The notes: generated by a model from the letters alone, not told the origin. A stretch of 64,000 bases of DNA from Streptomyces albidoflavus (GCF_000719955.1 NZ_JOII01000002.1:62001-126000); one strand, 5' to 3'; positions 52,657-61,548 are shown, counted from the first letter of the stretch. Made by a program: numbers and translations.

Positions 52657-52845
52657 CCGGGCACCACCGGCGCCGGGCGCGGTACGGACGGACCCCCGTT
52701 CGGCCGCGCCCGGCCCGCGTGCGGGCGCCGTGCTGCCGAGGATGGTGAGCGGCACGCACGGTCACCGGGGGCGGCCCCAGATAGCGTGGGCCGACCGGAC
52801 GCCCGTCCGGGCCGTCGCCGCCACCGCCCCGGGAGTCGCCCCCTC

Positions 52846-53937
52846 ATGAGCGCACCGTCCCCGTACTCCAGCCCGCCGCCCGAGCCGCAGGCCGTCCTCA
52901 CCCCGATCACGGAGAGCGCCATCTTCCTGGTGCTGACCATCGACCCGGGCGGGGAGGAGACGGTGTACGACCTCCTCCAGGACGTGTCGGCGCTCCGCCG
53001 CTCCGTGGGCTTCCGGGTGCCGGACGCCGGCCTGACCTGTGTGGCGGGGATCGGTTCGGACGCCTGGGGGCGCCTGTTCACCGGGCCGCGCCCGGCCGGG
53101 CTCCACCCCTTCAAGGAACTGCGCGGGCCGCGCCACACCGCCCCGTCCACCCCGGGCGACGTGCTGTTCCACATCCGCGCCCGCCGGGCCGACCTCTGCT
53201 TCGAGCTGGCCGCCCGGCTGATGGACCGGCTGCGGAGCGCCGTGACCGTCGCCGACGAGGTGCACGGCTTCAAGTACTTCGACGAGCGCGACCTGATGGG
53301 CTTCGTCGACGGCACCGAGAACCCGGAGGGCAACGCCGCGCTCACCGCGGTGGTGGTCGGCGACGAGGACCCGGAGTTCCAGGGCGGCAGCCACGTCGTC
53401 GTGCAGAAGTACCTGCACGACCTCTCCACCTGGAACGCGCTGCCGGTCGAGGAGCAGGAGCGGGTGATCGGCCGTACCAAGCTGGAGGACATCGAGCTGC
53501 CCGACGACGTGAAGCCCGCCGACTCGCACGTCGCGCTCAACACCATCACCGAGCCGGACGGGACGGAGCGGCAGATCAGGCGGCTCAACATGCCCTTCGG
53601 CACGCTCGGCGAGAACGCCTTCGGCACCTACTTCATCGGCTACTCCGCCGACATCGCCGTCACCGAGCAGATGCTGCGGAACATGTTCCTGGGCACCGAC
53701 GAGGCCCGGCACGACCGCATCCTCGACTTCTCGACCGCCGTCACCGGCTCCCAGTACTTCGTGCCCGACGCCGGCTTCCTGGACGACCCGCCGCCCGCGC
53801 CCGGGGCGTCCGCCGCCGAGGCCCCGGACGCGGAGCGGGACGAGGCCGCCGCGCCCGCCCGCGAGACGGTGCCCGCCCCCGCGCCGGCCGACACCTCACT
53901 GCGGATCGGCAGCCTCAACCCCCGGAGGACGTCATGA
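52846..53937 (+). CDS. Dye-decolourising (DyP-type) peroxidase with encapsulin-targeting tail
   Basis: 363 residues. The heme peroxidase core shows GFVDGTENP (152-160, catalytic Asp155), DSHVALN (proximal His228) and RRLNMPFG (Arg246), typical of class B DyP. A Pro/Ala/Glu linker of about 45 residues leads to a C-terminal SLRIGSLNPRR, matching the (S)LxIGSLK-like peptide that docks cargo inside encapsulin shells. The stop overlaps the encapsulin start (ATGA). The enzyme oxidises organic substrates with peroxide; packaging may protect the cytoplasm or control access. Confidence 0.95.
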   Translation: MSAPSPYSSPPPEPQAVLTPITESAIFLVLTIDPGGEETVYDLLQDVSALRRSVGFRVPDAGLTCVAGIGSDAWGRLFTGPRPAGLHPFKELRGPRHTAPSTPGDVLFHIRARRADLCFELAARLMDRLRSAVTVADEVHGFKYFDERDLMGFVDGTENPEGNAALTAVVVGDEDPEFQGGSHVVVQKYLHDLSTWNALPVEEQERVIGRTKLEDIELPDDVKPADSHVALNTITEPDGTERQIRRLNMPFGTLGENAFGTYFIGYSADIAVTEQMLRNMFLGTDEARHDRILDFSTAVTGSQYFVPDAGFLDDPPPAPGASAAEAPDAERDEAAAPARETVPAPAPADTSLRIGSLNPRRTS

Positions 53938-54737
53938 ACAACCTGCACCGCGACCTGGCGCCGGTCTCCGCCGCCGCCTGGGCCGAGATCGAGGACGAGG
54001 TGCGCCGCACCTTCAAGGAGCACCTGGCCGGGCGGCGCGTGGTGGACGTCGACGGGCCCACCGGCCCGGACCGGGCCGCCGTCACCACGGGCCACCTCAC
54101 CGAGATCACCTCGCCCGGCGACGGACTGCGCGCCCGGCTGCACGCCTCGCTGCCGCTGATCGAGCTGCGCCGCCCGTTCACGCTGCAGCGGCAGGACATC
54201 GACGACGTGGAGCGCGGCTCGCGGGACTCCGACTGGGACCCGGCGAAGGACGCCGCCCGGGCGGTGGCCATGGCCGAGGACCGGGCCGTCTTCGAGGGCT
54301 GGCCGGACGCCTCGGTCACCGGCATCCGCGGCGGCAGCTCCCACCCCGAGCTGCACCTGCCGGAGGCCGTCACCGATTACCCGGACCTCGTCAGCCAGGC
54401 CCTGACCGCCCTGCGGCTGGCGGGCGTGGCGGGACCGTACGCCCTGCTGCTCGGCGCCACCGCGTACACGGCGGTCAACGAGACCTCCGACCACGGCTAC
54501 CCGGTCCTGAGCCACCTGGCGCGGCTGCTGGGAGTGGGGCAGATCATCTGGGCGCCCGGCATCGAGGGCGGCGCCGTCGTCTCCCTGCGCGGCGGGGACT
54601 TCTCCCTCTATCTGGGCCAGGACCTCTCGATCGGCTACCTCGACCACGACGCGGAGACCGTACGGCTCTACCTCCAGGAGACGCTGACCTTCTCCCTGGA
54701 CTCCCCGGAGGCGGGCGTCGCCCTGCGCCCGGCCTGA
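53934..54737 (+). CDS. Family 1 encapsulin shell protein
   Basis: 267 residues, the normal size for a T=1 (60-subunit) encapsulin. MNNLHRDLAPVSAAAWAEIEDEV is the typical N-terminal helix that binds the cargo peptide, and SDHGYPVLSHLARLLGVGQIIWAPGIEGGAVVSLRGGDFSLYLGQDLSIGY (positions about 182-232) is the HK97-like core. It forms a compartment around the DyP peroxidase encoded directly upstream with an overlapping start. Confidence 0.96.
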   Translation: MNNLHRDLAPVSAAAWAEIEDEVRRTFKEHLAGRRVVDVDGPTGPDRAAVTTGHLTEITSPGDGLRARLHASLPLIELRRPFTLQRQDIDDVERGSRDSDWDPAKDAARAVAMAEDRAVFEGWPDASVTGIRGGSSHPELHLPEAVTDYPDLVSQALTALRLAGVAGPYALLLGATAYTAVNETSDHGYPVLSHLARLLGVGQIIWAPGIEGGAVVSLRGGDFSLYLGQDLSIGYLDHDAETVRLYLQETLTFSLDSPEAGVALRPA

Positions 54738-54742
54738 CCCGG

Positions 54743-54766
54743 ACCGCCCGCCACCCGGCGGACGGT
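54743..54766 (+). terminator. Hairpin after the DyP-encapsulin operon
   Basis: ACCGCCCGCC (54743-54752) pairs with GGCGGACGGT (54757-54766) around an ACCC loop, one mismatch. It begins five bases after the encapsulin stop, so it probably ends that transcript. Confidence 0.65.
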
Positions 54767-54879
54767 GTCCCGGATGCGGCGTTCGCCCGGTTCAGCTTGG
54801 ATGGCCGTGGCGCTCGCCGCGCCCCCGGCGGCCGGGTCCGCCGGACGGGTCCCGCAGTCGCACCGGATCGGAGCCTTCC

Positions 54880-55464
54880 ATGACCCCGCCCTCGGACAAC
54901 GTCCTCTTCTTCACCTTCACCGACCCCAGCGCCGCCTACCGCGCCTTCTCCGAGATCAAGGCCGTGCCCGAGGTCACCCGGGCGGCCATCATCGAGCGCA
55001 GCGCGGACGGCGTCCTCTCGGTGCCGGAGGACTACGAGCCGCGGGCGGGGACGGCGGCCCTGACCGGCGGCGCCATCGGCGCGCTGGTCGGCATCCTCGG
55101 CGGCCCGATCGGGGTGCTCTTCGGGTGGGGCCTGGGCACCGTGGCCGGGGCGACCGCCGACACCGAGGAGGCCGAGCACACCCACGACGCCTTGACGGTA
55201 CTCAGCAAGAACGTGGACGACGGCAAGAACCTGCTCCTGGTGGAGGCCCCGGGCTACTCCCCCGCCGCCGCCGACGATCTCGCCGGACGGCTCGGCGGCA
55301 CGGTGGTGGCCGTACCGGTGGAGGAGGTACGGGCGGAGGTCGAGTCCGCGGAGCGGGCGGCGGAGGAGGCCGTGCGCCGGGCCCGCCACGACCACCGCAA
55401 GCAGCGCCGGCACGAGTTCCGGGAGAAGATGGACACCCTCTTCGGGCGGGGCATCCCGGCCTGA
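54880..55464 (+). CDS. DUF1269-like membrane-associated protein
   Basis: 194 residues with GGAG before the ATG. An N-terminal ferredoxin-like region (VLFFTFTDPSAAYRAFSEIK) is followed by a glycine-rich hydrophobic hairpin (about 60-95; GTAALTGGAIGALVGILGGPIG...GWGLGTVAGAT) and a C-terminal Arg/His/Glu helix (about 150-185). This pattern is the DUF1269/general stress family of small membrane-linked proteins. Function unknown; stress-related expression is typical. Transcribed alone between encapsulin and the manganese riboswitch. Confidence 0.8.
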   Translation: MTPPSDNVLFFTFTDPSAAYRAFSEIKAVPEVTRAAIIERSADGVLSVPEDYEPRAGTAALTGGAIGALVGILGGPIGVLFGWGLGTVAGATADTEEAEHTHDALTVLSKNVDDGKNLLLVEAPGYSPAAADDLAGRLGGTVVAVPVEEVRAEVESAERAAEEAVRRARHDHRKQRRHEFREKMDTLFGRGIPA

Positions 55465-55504
55465 GACGGCCGCTTCCGGGCCGCTGCACGGGTGGGGTAC
55501 CGTG

Positions 55505-55664
55505 GAGCACAGCGAAGGGGAGTAGTCCCGCAACACCGCCGGTCGACATACTGGCCGTCCGCCACCGCGGACTGCCCGGCCGCCGGGCCGCACGCCGTGA
55601 GAGGCGGGCGGTGGACGAGACCTTCGGCCAAGGCATGAAGCCGTGCCCGCAGCAGAGCGGGTGC
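55505..55664 (+). ncRNA. yybP-ykoY manganese riboswitch
   Basis: The leader of the TMEM165-type gene contains GAAGGGGAGTAG (55514-55525), then GTCGACATACTGG and, after a GC-rich arm, GACGAGACCTTCGGCC (55614-55629). These are the conserved L1 and L3 elements of the yybP-ykoY aptamer (compare GGGGAGTAGC, GTCAACATACT and GACGAGACCTTC in the E. coli alx element). The hairpin CCCGC...GCGGG (55648-55664) immediately 3-prime may be the expression platform. It senses Mn(II) and switches on the exporter. The remaining leader to 55761 is GC-rich with no other clear motif. Confidence 0.93.
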
Positions 55665-55761
55665 GGTCCGTCGTGCCGGGCCGAGCGGTCCTCCCGTCGC
55701 TGGTCCTGCGGGGCCTCACGGGGACGATCCGGGGCCCGGCCCCGTACAGAAAGCCCCCGGA

Positions 55762-56355
55762 ATGAGTCTCGACCCCCTGGCGCTCGTCACCGCCTTCGGG
55801 CTGATCTTCCTCGCCGAGCTGCCGGACAAGACGATGTTCGCCTCGCTCGCCATGGGCACCCGGATGCGCCCGCTCTACGTCTGGTTCGGCACCTCCACCG
55901 CCTTCCTGGTCCATGTGGCCATCGCGGTCGGCGCGGGCAGCCTCATCGGACTGCTGCCCGACTGGATCGTGCGCCTGGTCTCCGCCCTGCTCTTCGCCTT
56001 CGGCGCCTTCATGCTGCTGCGCGGCGGGGACGACGACGAGGACGAGGAGGGCGCCGCCAAGACCGTCACCGGCTTCTGGCCCGTTTACACCACGGCGTTC
56101 ATGGCCGTCTTCATCAGCGAGTGGGGCGACCTGACGCAGATCACCACCGCCAATCTGGCGGCCACCAACGGCACCCTGTCCACCGCCATCGGCGCCGCCG
56201 CCGCCCTCATGTCGGTCTCAGCGCTTGCACTCCTGGCCGGCCGCTTCATCGCCCAGCGCGTCCCCCTCAAGACCGTCCAGCGGATCGGCGGGCTCTGCAT
56301 GGCGGGCCTGGCGATCTGGTCCCTGGTGGAGGCGATCAGCGCGTTCACCGGCTGA
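55762..56355 (+). CDS. TMEM165/GDT1 family (UPF0016) manganese exporter
   Basis: 197 residues with about six membrane helices and a repeated signature: FLAELPDKTMF (Glu19-Lys23-Thr24) in the first half and ISEWGDLTQI in the second, the ExGD(K/R)(S/T) motif that forms the ion path. A DDDEDEE acidic loop links the halves. The yybP-ykoY riboswitch upstream implies that the ion is Mn(II) and that excess induces efflux. No strong ribosome site precedes the ATG, consistent with riboswitch control. Confidence 0.94.
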   Translation: MSLDPLALVTAFGLIFLAELPDKTMFASLAMGTRMRPLYVWFGTSTAFLVHVAIAVGAGSLIGLLPDWIVRLVSALLFAFGAFMLLRGGDDDEDEEGAAKTVTGFWPVYTTAFMAVFISEWGDLTQITTANLAATNGTLSTAIGAAAALMSVSALALLAGRFIAQRVPLKTVQRIGGLCMAGLAIWSLVEAISAFTG

Positions 56356-56364
56356 CCCCGGCCG

Positions 56365-56415
56365 ACGCCGCGTCCCCTGTCACCGCCCGGTGGGCGGCGA
56401 CAGGGGACGCGGCGT
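56365..56415. terminator. Long bidirectional hairpin between convergent genes
   Basis: ACGCCGCGTCCCCTGTC (56365-56381) pairs perfectly with GACAGGGGACGCGGCGT (56399-56415), with a further CCGCC/GGCGG inner stem. It fills the gap between the exporter stop (56355) and the oxidoreductase stop (56418), an ideal bidirectional terminator. Confidence 0.88.
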
Positions 56416-56417
56416 TC

Positions 56418-57878
56418 TCACCCCCGGTACGCCTCCAGCAGCCGCAGCCACACCTCACTGATCGTCGGATACGGCGGGACCGCGTGCCACAGGCGGGCGA
56501 TCGGGACCTGCCCGGCGACCGCGATGGTGGCGGAGTGGAGGAGTTCGGCGGTGCCGGGGCCGACGAAGGTGACGCCGAGGAGGATGTCGCGGTCTAGGTC
56601 GACGATCATGCGGGCGCGGCCTCGGTAGTCGTCGCGGAAGAGGGCGGCGCCGGCGACGGCGGCGAGGTCCTGGTCGACGGCGCGGACGCGGTGGCCCGCT
56701 GCTTCGGCCTGGGCGAGGGTGAGGCCGACCGAGGCTGCCTCGGGGTCGGTGAAGACCACCTGCGGGACGGCGGCGTGGTCGGCGGTGGCGCTGTGGGCGC
56801 CCCAGGCGCCGGTGTCCAGGGGGCGGTCCTGGGCGCGGGCGGCGATGGCCGCGCCGGCGACGCGGGCCTGGTACTTGCCCTGGTGGGTGAGGAGGGCGCG
56901 GTGGTTGCAGTCGCCGACCGCGTAGAGCCAGTCGCTGCCGGTGACCCTGAGGGTGTCGTCGACGGTGAGCCAGTCGCCGGGGGTCAGGCCCACCGTGTCG
57001 AGGCCGAGGTCGCCGGTGCGGGGTGTGCGGCCGGTGGCGAAGAGAACCTCGTCCGCCTGGAGGGTGGAGCCGTCGTCGAGGGTGAGGGTGACGCCGGAGG
57101 CGTCGCGGTCCAGGGCCGTGACGGAGACGCCGGTGCGGACGTCGGCCCCGGCGGCGCGCAGGCTCTCGGCGACCAGTTCGCCGGCGAACGGCTCCATCCC
57201 GGCGAGCAGCCCCTCGCCCCGGACCAGCAGGGTGACCCGCGCGCCCAGGCCCTGCCAGGCGGTGGCCATCTCGGCGCCGACCACCCCGCCGCCGACGACG
57301 GCGAGCCGCCCGGGCACCTCCTCGGCGCTGGTGGCCTCGCGGCTGGTCCAGGGGCGGGCGGCGGCCATGCCGGGCAGATCGGGGAGGGCGGCCCGGGTGC
57401 CGGTGCACAGGGCGACGGCGTGCCGGGCGGCGAGGGTGGTGACCCGGCCGTCGGCGCCGGTCACGGTGACCCGGCGTTGCCCGGCGAGGCGGCCGTGGCC
57501 GCGGTACAGGTCGGTGCCGGTGGAGTCGACCCATTCCACCTGGCCGTCGTCCTTCCAGTCCGAGGCGAAGCTGTCCCGGCGGTCGAGGACGGCACGGGTG
57601 TCGAGCGGGCCCGCCGTCATCCGCTCCAGTCCGGGCAGTCTGCGGGCGTCGGCCTGGGCGAGCACCGGGCGGAGCAGGGCCTTGCTGGGCATGCACGCCC
57701 AGTACGAGCATTCGCCGCCGACCAGCTCGCTCTCGACGATCGCGGCGCTCAGGCCGGCGGCCCGGGCGCGGTCGGCGACGTTCTCGCCCACCGGTCCGGC
57801 GCCGATGACGACCACGTCGTAGGTGTGGTCAGGGGTCTGCGCGGGGGCGGGCGTGTCGTCCGTTCGGGCATGCGTCAT
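56418..57878 (-). CDS. FAD/NAD-linked dithiol oxidoreductase (dihydrolipoyl dehydrogenase/mercuric reductase-like)
   Basis: 486 residues from ATG 57878. VVVIGAGPVGENVADRARAAG is the FAD loop; GGECSYWACMPSKALL gives the redox disulfide CxxxxC (two Cys, Pro-Ser-Lys); LAVVGGGVVGAEMATAW is the NAD loop; and WHAVPPYPTISEV carries the His-Glu pair near the C-terminus. Motif order fits class I pyridine-nucleotide disulfide reductases. Substrate is unknown; mercuric reductase is unlikely without an N-terminal HMA or C-terminal Cys pair. No ribosome site is clear, so translation may be leaderless. Confidence 0.9.
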   Translation of the reverse strand: MTHARTDDTPAPAQTPDHTYDVVVIGAGPVGENVADRARAAGLSAAIVESELVGGECSYWACMPSKALLRPVLAQADARRLPGLERMTAGPLDTRAVLDRRDSFASDWKDDGQVEWVDSTGTDLYRGHGRLAGQRRVTVTGADGRVTTLAARHAVALCTGTRAALPDLPGMAAARPWTSREATSAEEVPGRLAVVGGGVVGAEMATAWQGLGARVTLLVRGEGLLAGMEPFAGELVAESLRAAGADVRTGVSVTALDRDASGVTLTLDDGSTLQADEVLFATGRTPRTGDLGLDTVGLTPGDWLTVDDTLRVTGSDWLYAVGDCNHRALLTHQGKYQARVAGAAIAARAQDRPLDTGAWGAHSATADHAAVPQVVFTDPEAASVGLTLAQAEAAGHRVRAVDQDLAAVAGAALFRDDYRGRARMIVDLDRDILLGVTFVGPGTAELLHSATIAVAGQVPIARLWHAVPPYPTISEVWLRLLEAYRG

Positions 57879-58002
57879 GGCGCCAGTGTGACGGGGGGTG
57901 TGCGCCGTGGCCACACGGGTAGCGGCACCCGGATACGGAATACAAGCGCCGCTCGCGCCGTTGTGCGAGGCGGTTCAGCAGTCAGCAGGAAGGTACGACC
58001 TC

Positions 58003-58401
58003 ATGAGCACTGTGGAACTCACCAAGGAGAACTTCGACCAGACGGTGATGGACAACGAGTTCGTCCTCATCGACTTCTGGGCGTCCTGGTGCGGTCCGTG
58101 CCGTTCGTTCGCACCGGTCTACGAAGCGGCTTCGGAAACCCACCCTGACCTGGTCTTCGGCAAGGTCGACACCGAGGCGCAGCAGGAGCTGGCCGCCGCC
58201 TTCGGCATCCAGTCGATCCCGACCCTGATGATCGTCCGCGACCGGGTGGCGGTCTTCGCTCAGCCCGGCGCGCTCCCCGCGGAGGCCCTGGAGGACGTCA
58301 TCGGCCAGGCCCGCGCCCTGGACATGCAGGAGGTCCACAAGTCGGTGGCCGAGGCACAGGCCGCCGAGGGCAAGGGCGACCAGCCGGACGCGCAGGGCTG
58401 A
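58003..58401 (+). CDS. Thioredoxin
   Basis: 132 residues with GGAAGG before the ATG. FWASWCGPC (Cys30, Cys33) is the active site and IQSIPTLMIV carries the cis-Pro. A C-terminal acidic/Gly extension of about 20 residues (AEAQAAEGKGDQ) is longer than in E. coli thioredoxin. It reduces protein disulfides with NADPH-thioredoxin reductase encoded elsewhere. Divergent from the disulfide reductase, and followed by a strong terminator. Confidence 0.96.
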   Translation: MSTVELTKENFDQTVMDNEFVLIDFWASWCGPCRSFAPVYEAASETHPDLVFGKVDTEAQQELAAAFGIQSIPTLMIVRDRVAVFAQPGALPAEALEDVIGQARALDMQEVHKSVAEAQAAEGKGDQPDAQG

Positions 58402-58431
58402 CCAGCCGCCCCTGCTGTCCGCCAGGCCCTC

Positions 58432-58473
58432 GAAGGCGGGGCCGTACCGCCGTGCCGGTACGGCCCCGCCTTC
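58432..58473 (+). terminator. Perfect 17-bp hairpin after thioredoxin
   Basis: GAAGGCGGGGCCGTACC (58432-58448) pairs perfectly with GGTACGGCCCCGCCTTC (58457-58473) across an eight-base loop, 30 bases after the stop. It is the strongest terminator-like structure in the window. Confidence 0.9.
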
Positions 58474-58571
58474 GCCGTGTCCGGCGGCCTGTGGCGGCTC
58501 CGAGGTGGCGGTCCGGTGAACACCCGTACCCGGTGGACGGGTTGCGGGCGGCGGGGCCTACCGTGGCGCGG

Positions 58572-59030
58572 GTGACTATCGACACCGGTGACCAGCCCCT
58601 TTCCCCCTCCCCCGGCCGCGAAGGCGCCACGGCGACGGTCGAGGCCGACCCGCGCCGCGTCGGCGCGGTACGGACCGAGTACGCGCCCGAGACGGACGGC
58701 GACCCCGATCCCGGGGAGATCGTCTGGACCTGGGTCCCGTACGAGGAGAACGACGGCCGGGGCAAGGACCGGCCGGTGCTGGTGGTGGCGCGGGAGCGGG
58801 CGGGCACGCTGCTGGCCGTCCAGCTGACCAGCAAGGACCGGCGCGGCGACAACGACTTCGTGGCGATCGGCACCGGCCCCTGGGACCGCGAGGAGCGCCC
58901 GTCGTGGGTCGCGGTCGACCGGGTGCTGCGGGTCCACGAGGCGGGGATGCGGCGCGAGGCGTGCGCGCTGGACCGGGGCCGCTTCAACCTGGTGGTGCTG
59001 CGGCTGCGCGAGCGGTACGGCTGGAAGTAG
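58572..59030 (+). CDS. MazF/PemK-like toxin-fold protein without visible antitoxin
   Basis: 152 residues from GTG 58572; GTG 58563 is equally possible. The N-terminal 60 residues are Gly/Pro/Asp-rich and acidic. From about residue 55 the PemK/MazF barrel is visible: GEIVWTWVPYEENDGRGKDRPVLVVARE, then LLAVQLTSKDR, and WVAVDRVLRVHEAG. The fold cleaves RNA in toxins, but no antitoxin gene lies next to it, as is common for solitary Streptomyces copies; it may be a non-toxic regulator or bind a distant partner. Confidence 0.85.
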   Translation: MTIDTGDQPLSPSPGREGATATVEADPRRVGAVRTEYAPETDGDPDPGEIVWTWVPYEENDGRGKDRPVLVVARERAGTLLAVQLTSKDRRGDNDFVAIGTGPWDREERPSWVAVDRVLRVHEAGMRREACALDRGRFNLVVLRLRERYGWK

Positions 59031-59065
59031 CCCCGAGGAACCGTCGGGGCCCCGGAGCGGCCCGG

Positions 59066-59911
59066 TCAGGGCCCCTCCGGGGCGAAGGTCCTCTCGAAGG
59101 CGGACCGGGTGGTGCCGGCCTTCGACCGGTCCAGGACCGCGAAGACCACCGTGTCGAAGGTGGCCCCGAACCGCGCGCCGGGTGCGGTGAGCAGCCGCCG
59201 GAAGGCGCCGGCCACCTCGGCCGGGTCGTTCCGGAAGACGCCGCAGCCCCAGGCGCCCAGCACCAGCCTGCGCACCCCCTGGGCGGCGGCCACCTCCAGG
59301 ACGCGCTCGGCCCGGCGGGCGAGCGCGGGCCCCACCTCGGCCTCCGCCCGGGCGGGGTCGGTGCGGCGCAGGACGCCCGCGTTGGGGGCTGGGCTGGTGA
59401 GGAAACCCGCGGTGCGCGGGGTCTCCAGCAGGGCGCCCCGGTCGTCGCGGAAGACCGGCACGCCGGGCGCGAAGATGACCCGGTCGGAGTAGAGGGCGTC
59501 CCGGTGCTCGCGGTGGTGGGCGTAGTAGGCGGGGGCGCGCAGCAGGCAGTCGTAGAGGGCGGAGGCGCGGCAGACCGCCTCCTCCTGGGCCTGGGCGCCG
59601 TTGAGGTAGCCGCCGCCGGGGTTGCGGGCGGAGGCGAAGTTGAGCGCGGCGACCGGGCCGCCCTCCTCGGCCGCCAGTCGCAGGACGGCGGTGGTGGTGG
59701 ACTCCCCGGTGACGGTGACGGCGGTGACGGCGGTGGTGGCGCGCGGGGTGTCCGGGACGGGGACCGGTCCGGGTCCGTGGAGCCGGGTTCCCTCGCGGGC
59801 GAGAGCCAGCTGACCGGACAGATCGCGCCAGATTCCGGACGGGGCGTGATACCCGCCCCGGGCAACGATCTCCTGGGTCTCGCGGGCCGTCGCCCGCAGT
59901 CGTGCGCTCAC
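59066..59911 (-). CDS. Bacterial PARG-like macrodomain protein (TIGR02452 family)
   Basis: 281 residues from GTG 59911 (AGGAG upstream). ARNPGGGYLNGAQAQEEAVCRAS (positions about 96-117) contains GGG followed by QEE (99-111), the signature of bacterial-type poly(ADP-ribose) glycohydrolase, where the Glu pair is catalytic. LVLGAWGCGVFRNDP is the second conserved loop. The likely reaction is hydrolysis of ADP-ribose chains or terminal ADP-ribose. It converges on the MazF-like gene and is divergent from egtA. No ADP-ribosyltransferase is next to it. Confidence 0.9.
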   Translation of the reverse strand: MSARLRATARETQEIVARGGYHAPSGIWRDLSGQLALAREGTRLHGPGPVPVPDTPRATTAVTAVTVTGESTTTAVLRLAAEEGGPVAALNFASARNPGGGYLNGAQAQEEAVCRASALYDCLLRAPAYYAHHREHRDALYSDRVIFAPGVPVFRDDRGALLETPRTAGFLTSPAPNAGVLRRTDPARAEAEVGPALARRAERVLEVAAAQGVRRLVLGAWGCGVFRNDPAEVAGAFRRLLTAPGARFGATFDTVVFAVLDRSKAGTTRSAFERTFAPEGP

Positions 59912-60159
59912 GCCGCTCCTGTCGCTGGTCCTCCGGCCGCTCGCGGGCACGCCGGTACCGGCCACCGGCACGGCGGCCGGGAGTGCCATGGTGTCGGCCG
60001 GGATTTACGGGGCACAACTCCTTTTCCGGATCACCGGCCCGGCCGGGAGGCGCGGTTGTGCGATGCGCGCCGAGCGTCTTGGCTGGACGGGTGACACCAC
60101 GGCGCGCCCGCCTGCGGAGCGCCGTGCACCACGGCGGTCCTCCCACAAGGAGTGCGTCC

Positions 60160-61548
60160 ATGTCCCAGTCGTCTATCCCCTCGTCCGCCTCCTCGCCCCC
60201 GCCCGACGGCGGCGCGCCCGCCTGGCCCGGGACCTCGCCTCCCGGAACGGGTCTGGGCGAGGAGTCCTTCTCGGACCTGGTACGAGGCATCTGTTTCAAG
60301 ACCGGCCCGCCCCGCAAGGTGGGGGTGGAGCTGGAATGGCTCGTGCACGACGCGGCCGACCCGCTGCGCGAGGTCTCCGCCGACCGGCTGCGCGCGGCCC
60401 ACACGGTCCTCAAGGACCTGCCGCTGAACTCGCTGTTCACCGTGGAGCCCGGTGGCCAGCTCGAACTCAGCTCCGCGCCCGCGCCCTCGCTGGCCGTCTG
60501 CGTGGAACAGGTCTCCGCCGACATGGTGGTGCTGCGCGGGGCGCTGGCCGCCCTCGGCCTGCGGGTGACGGGACTGGGCACCGAACCCTCCCTCCCCGGC
60601 GAGCGGCTGCTGCGGGAGCCGCGCTACGACGCGATGGAGCGCTACCTCGACCGGGCGGGACCCGCCGGCCGGCACATGATGCGCTCCTCAGCCTCGGTCC
60701 AGGTCTGCCTGGACGCGGGGTACGAGGAGCCGGGGCCGCAGGGCCACCACCGGCGGTGGCACCTCGCCCATCTCCTGGGGCCGGTGCTGGTCGCCGCCTT
60801 CGCCAACTCCCCCGTCCACGAGGGCCGGCTCACCGGGTGGCGGTCGACCCGGCAGTCCCTGTGGGCCGAGATCGAGCCCGGCCGCTCCGCCGCCCCGCCG
60901 CTGGACGCGGAGCCCCGCGCCGCCTGGACCGAGCGGGTGCTGGACGCCCCGGTGATGTGCGTACGCGCCGAGGAGGGGCCGTGGGACGCGCCCGAGGGGC
61001 TGACCTTCCGTGACTGGGTACGCGGCAAGGGGCCCCGGCCGGTCACCGAGGAGGACCTCGCCTACCACCTGACGACGCTCTTCCCGCCGGTGCGCCCGCG
61101 CGGCCACCTGGAGCTGCGGATGATCGACGCGCAGCCCGGCGAGGACGGGTGGCGGGTCCCCCTCGCGGTGACCTGCGCGCTCTTCGACGACGCCGAGGCG
61201 ACGGAGACGGCGTACCGGATCGTCAAACCGCTGGCCGAGCGGGCCACCGGCGGGCCGGCCCCGCACAACGCGCTGTGGGAGGAGGCGGCCCGCTCGGGCC
61301 TCGCCGACCCGGAGCTGCGGGAGGCGGCCACGGCCTGCTTCGCCACCGCGCTCCAGGCGCTGCCCCGCCTGGGCGCCGGCGAGGAGCTGACCGCCCAGGT
61401 GGCGGCGTTCACCGAGCGGTACCCGCGGGCGGGGCGCTGCCCCGCCGACGACTTCCTGGACACCTGTCTGGACATCCGCCCCGGCCGGGGGCCCGCCGAG
61501 GGGCCGCCCGCGCACGGGACGGTCAGGGGAGAGGACGCACCGGCATGA
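60160..61548 (+). CDS. egtA: Glutamate-cysteine ligase, ergothioneine biosynthesis
   Basis: 462 residues with AAGGAG before the ATG. It makes gamma-glutamylcysteine, the sulfur donor for ergothioneine. GVELEWLVHDAADPLREV near residue 55, TVEPGGQLELSSAPAPSL, and HMMRSSASVQVCLDAG are glutamate-cysteine ligase blocks of the EgtA type. The gene leads the egtABCD operon; its stop overlaps egtB (ATGA). A 248-base gap to the divergent PARG gene must hold the promoter. Confidence 0.95.
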   Translation: MSQSSIPSSASSPPPDGGAPAWPGTSPPGTGLGEESFSDLVRGICFKTGPPRKVGVELEWLVHDAADPLREVSADRLRAAHTVLKDLPLNSLFTVEPGGQLELSSAPAPSLAVCVEQVSADMVVLRGALAALGLRVTGLGTEPSLPGERLLREPRYDAMERYLDRAGPAGRHMMRSSASVQVCLDAGYEEPGPQGHHRRWHLAHLLGPVLVAAFANSPVHEGRLTGWRSTRQSLWAEIEPGRSAAPPLDAEPRAAWTERVLDAPVMCVRAEEGPWDAPEGLTFRDWVRGKGPRPVTEEDLAYHLTTLFPPVRPRGHLELRMIDAQPGEDGWRVPLAVTCALFDDAEATETAYRIVKPLAERATGGPAPHNALWEEAARSGLADPELREAATACFATALQALPRLGAGEELTAQVAAFTERYPRAGRCPADDFLDTCLDIRPGRGPAEGPPAHGTVRGEDAPA

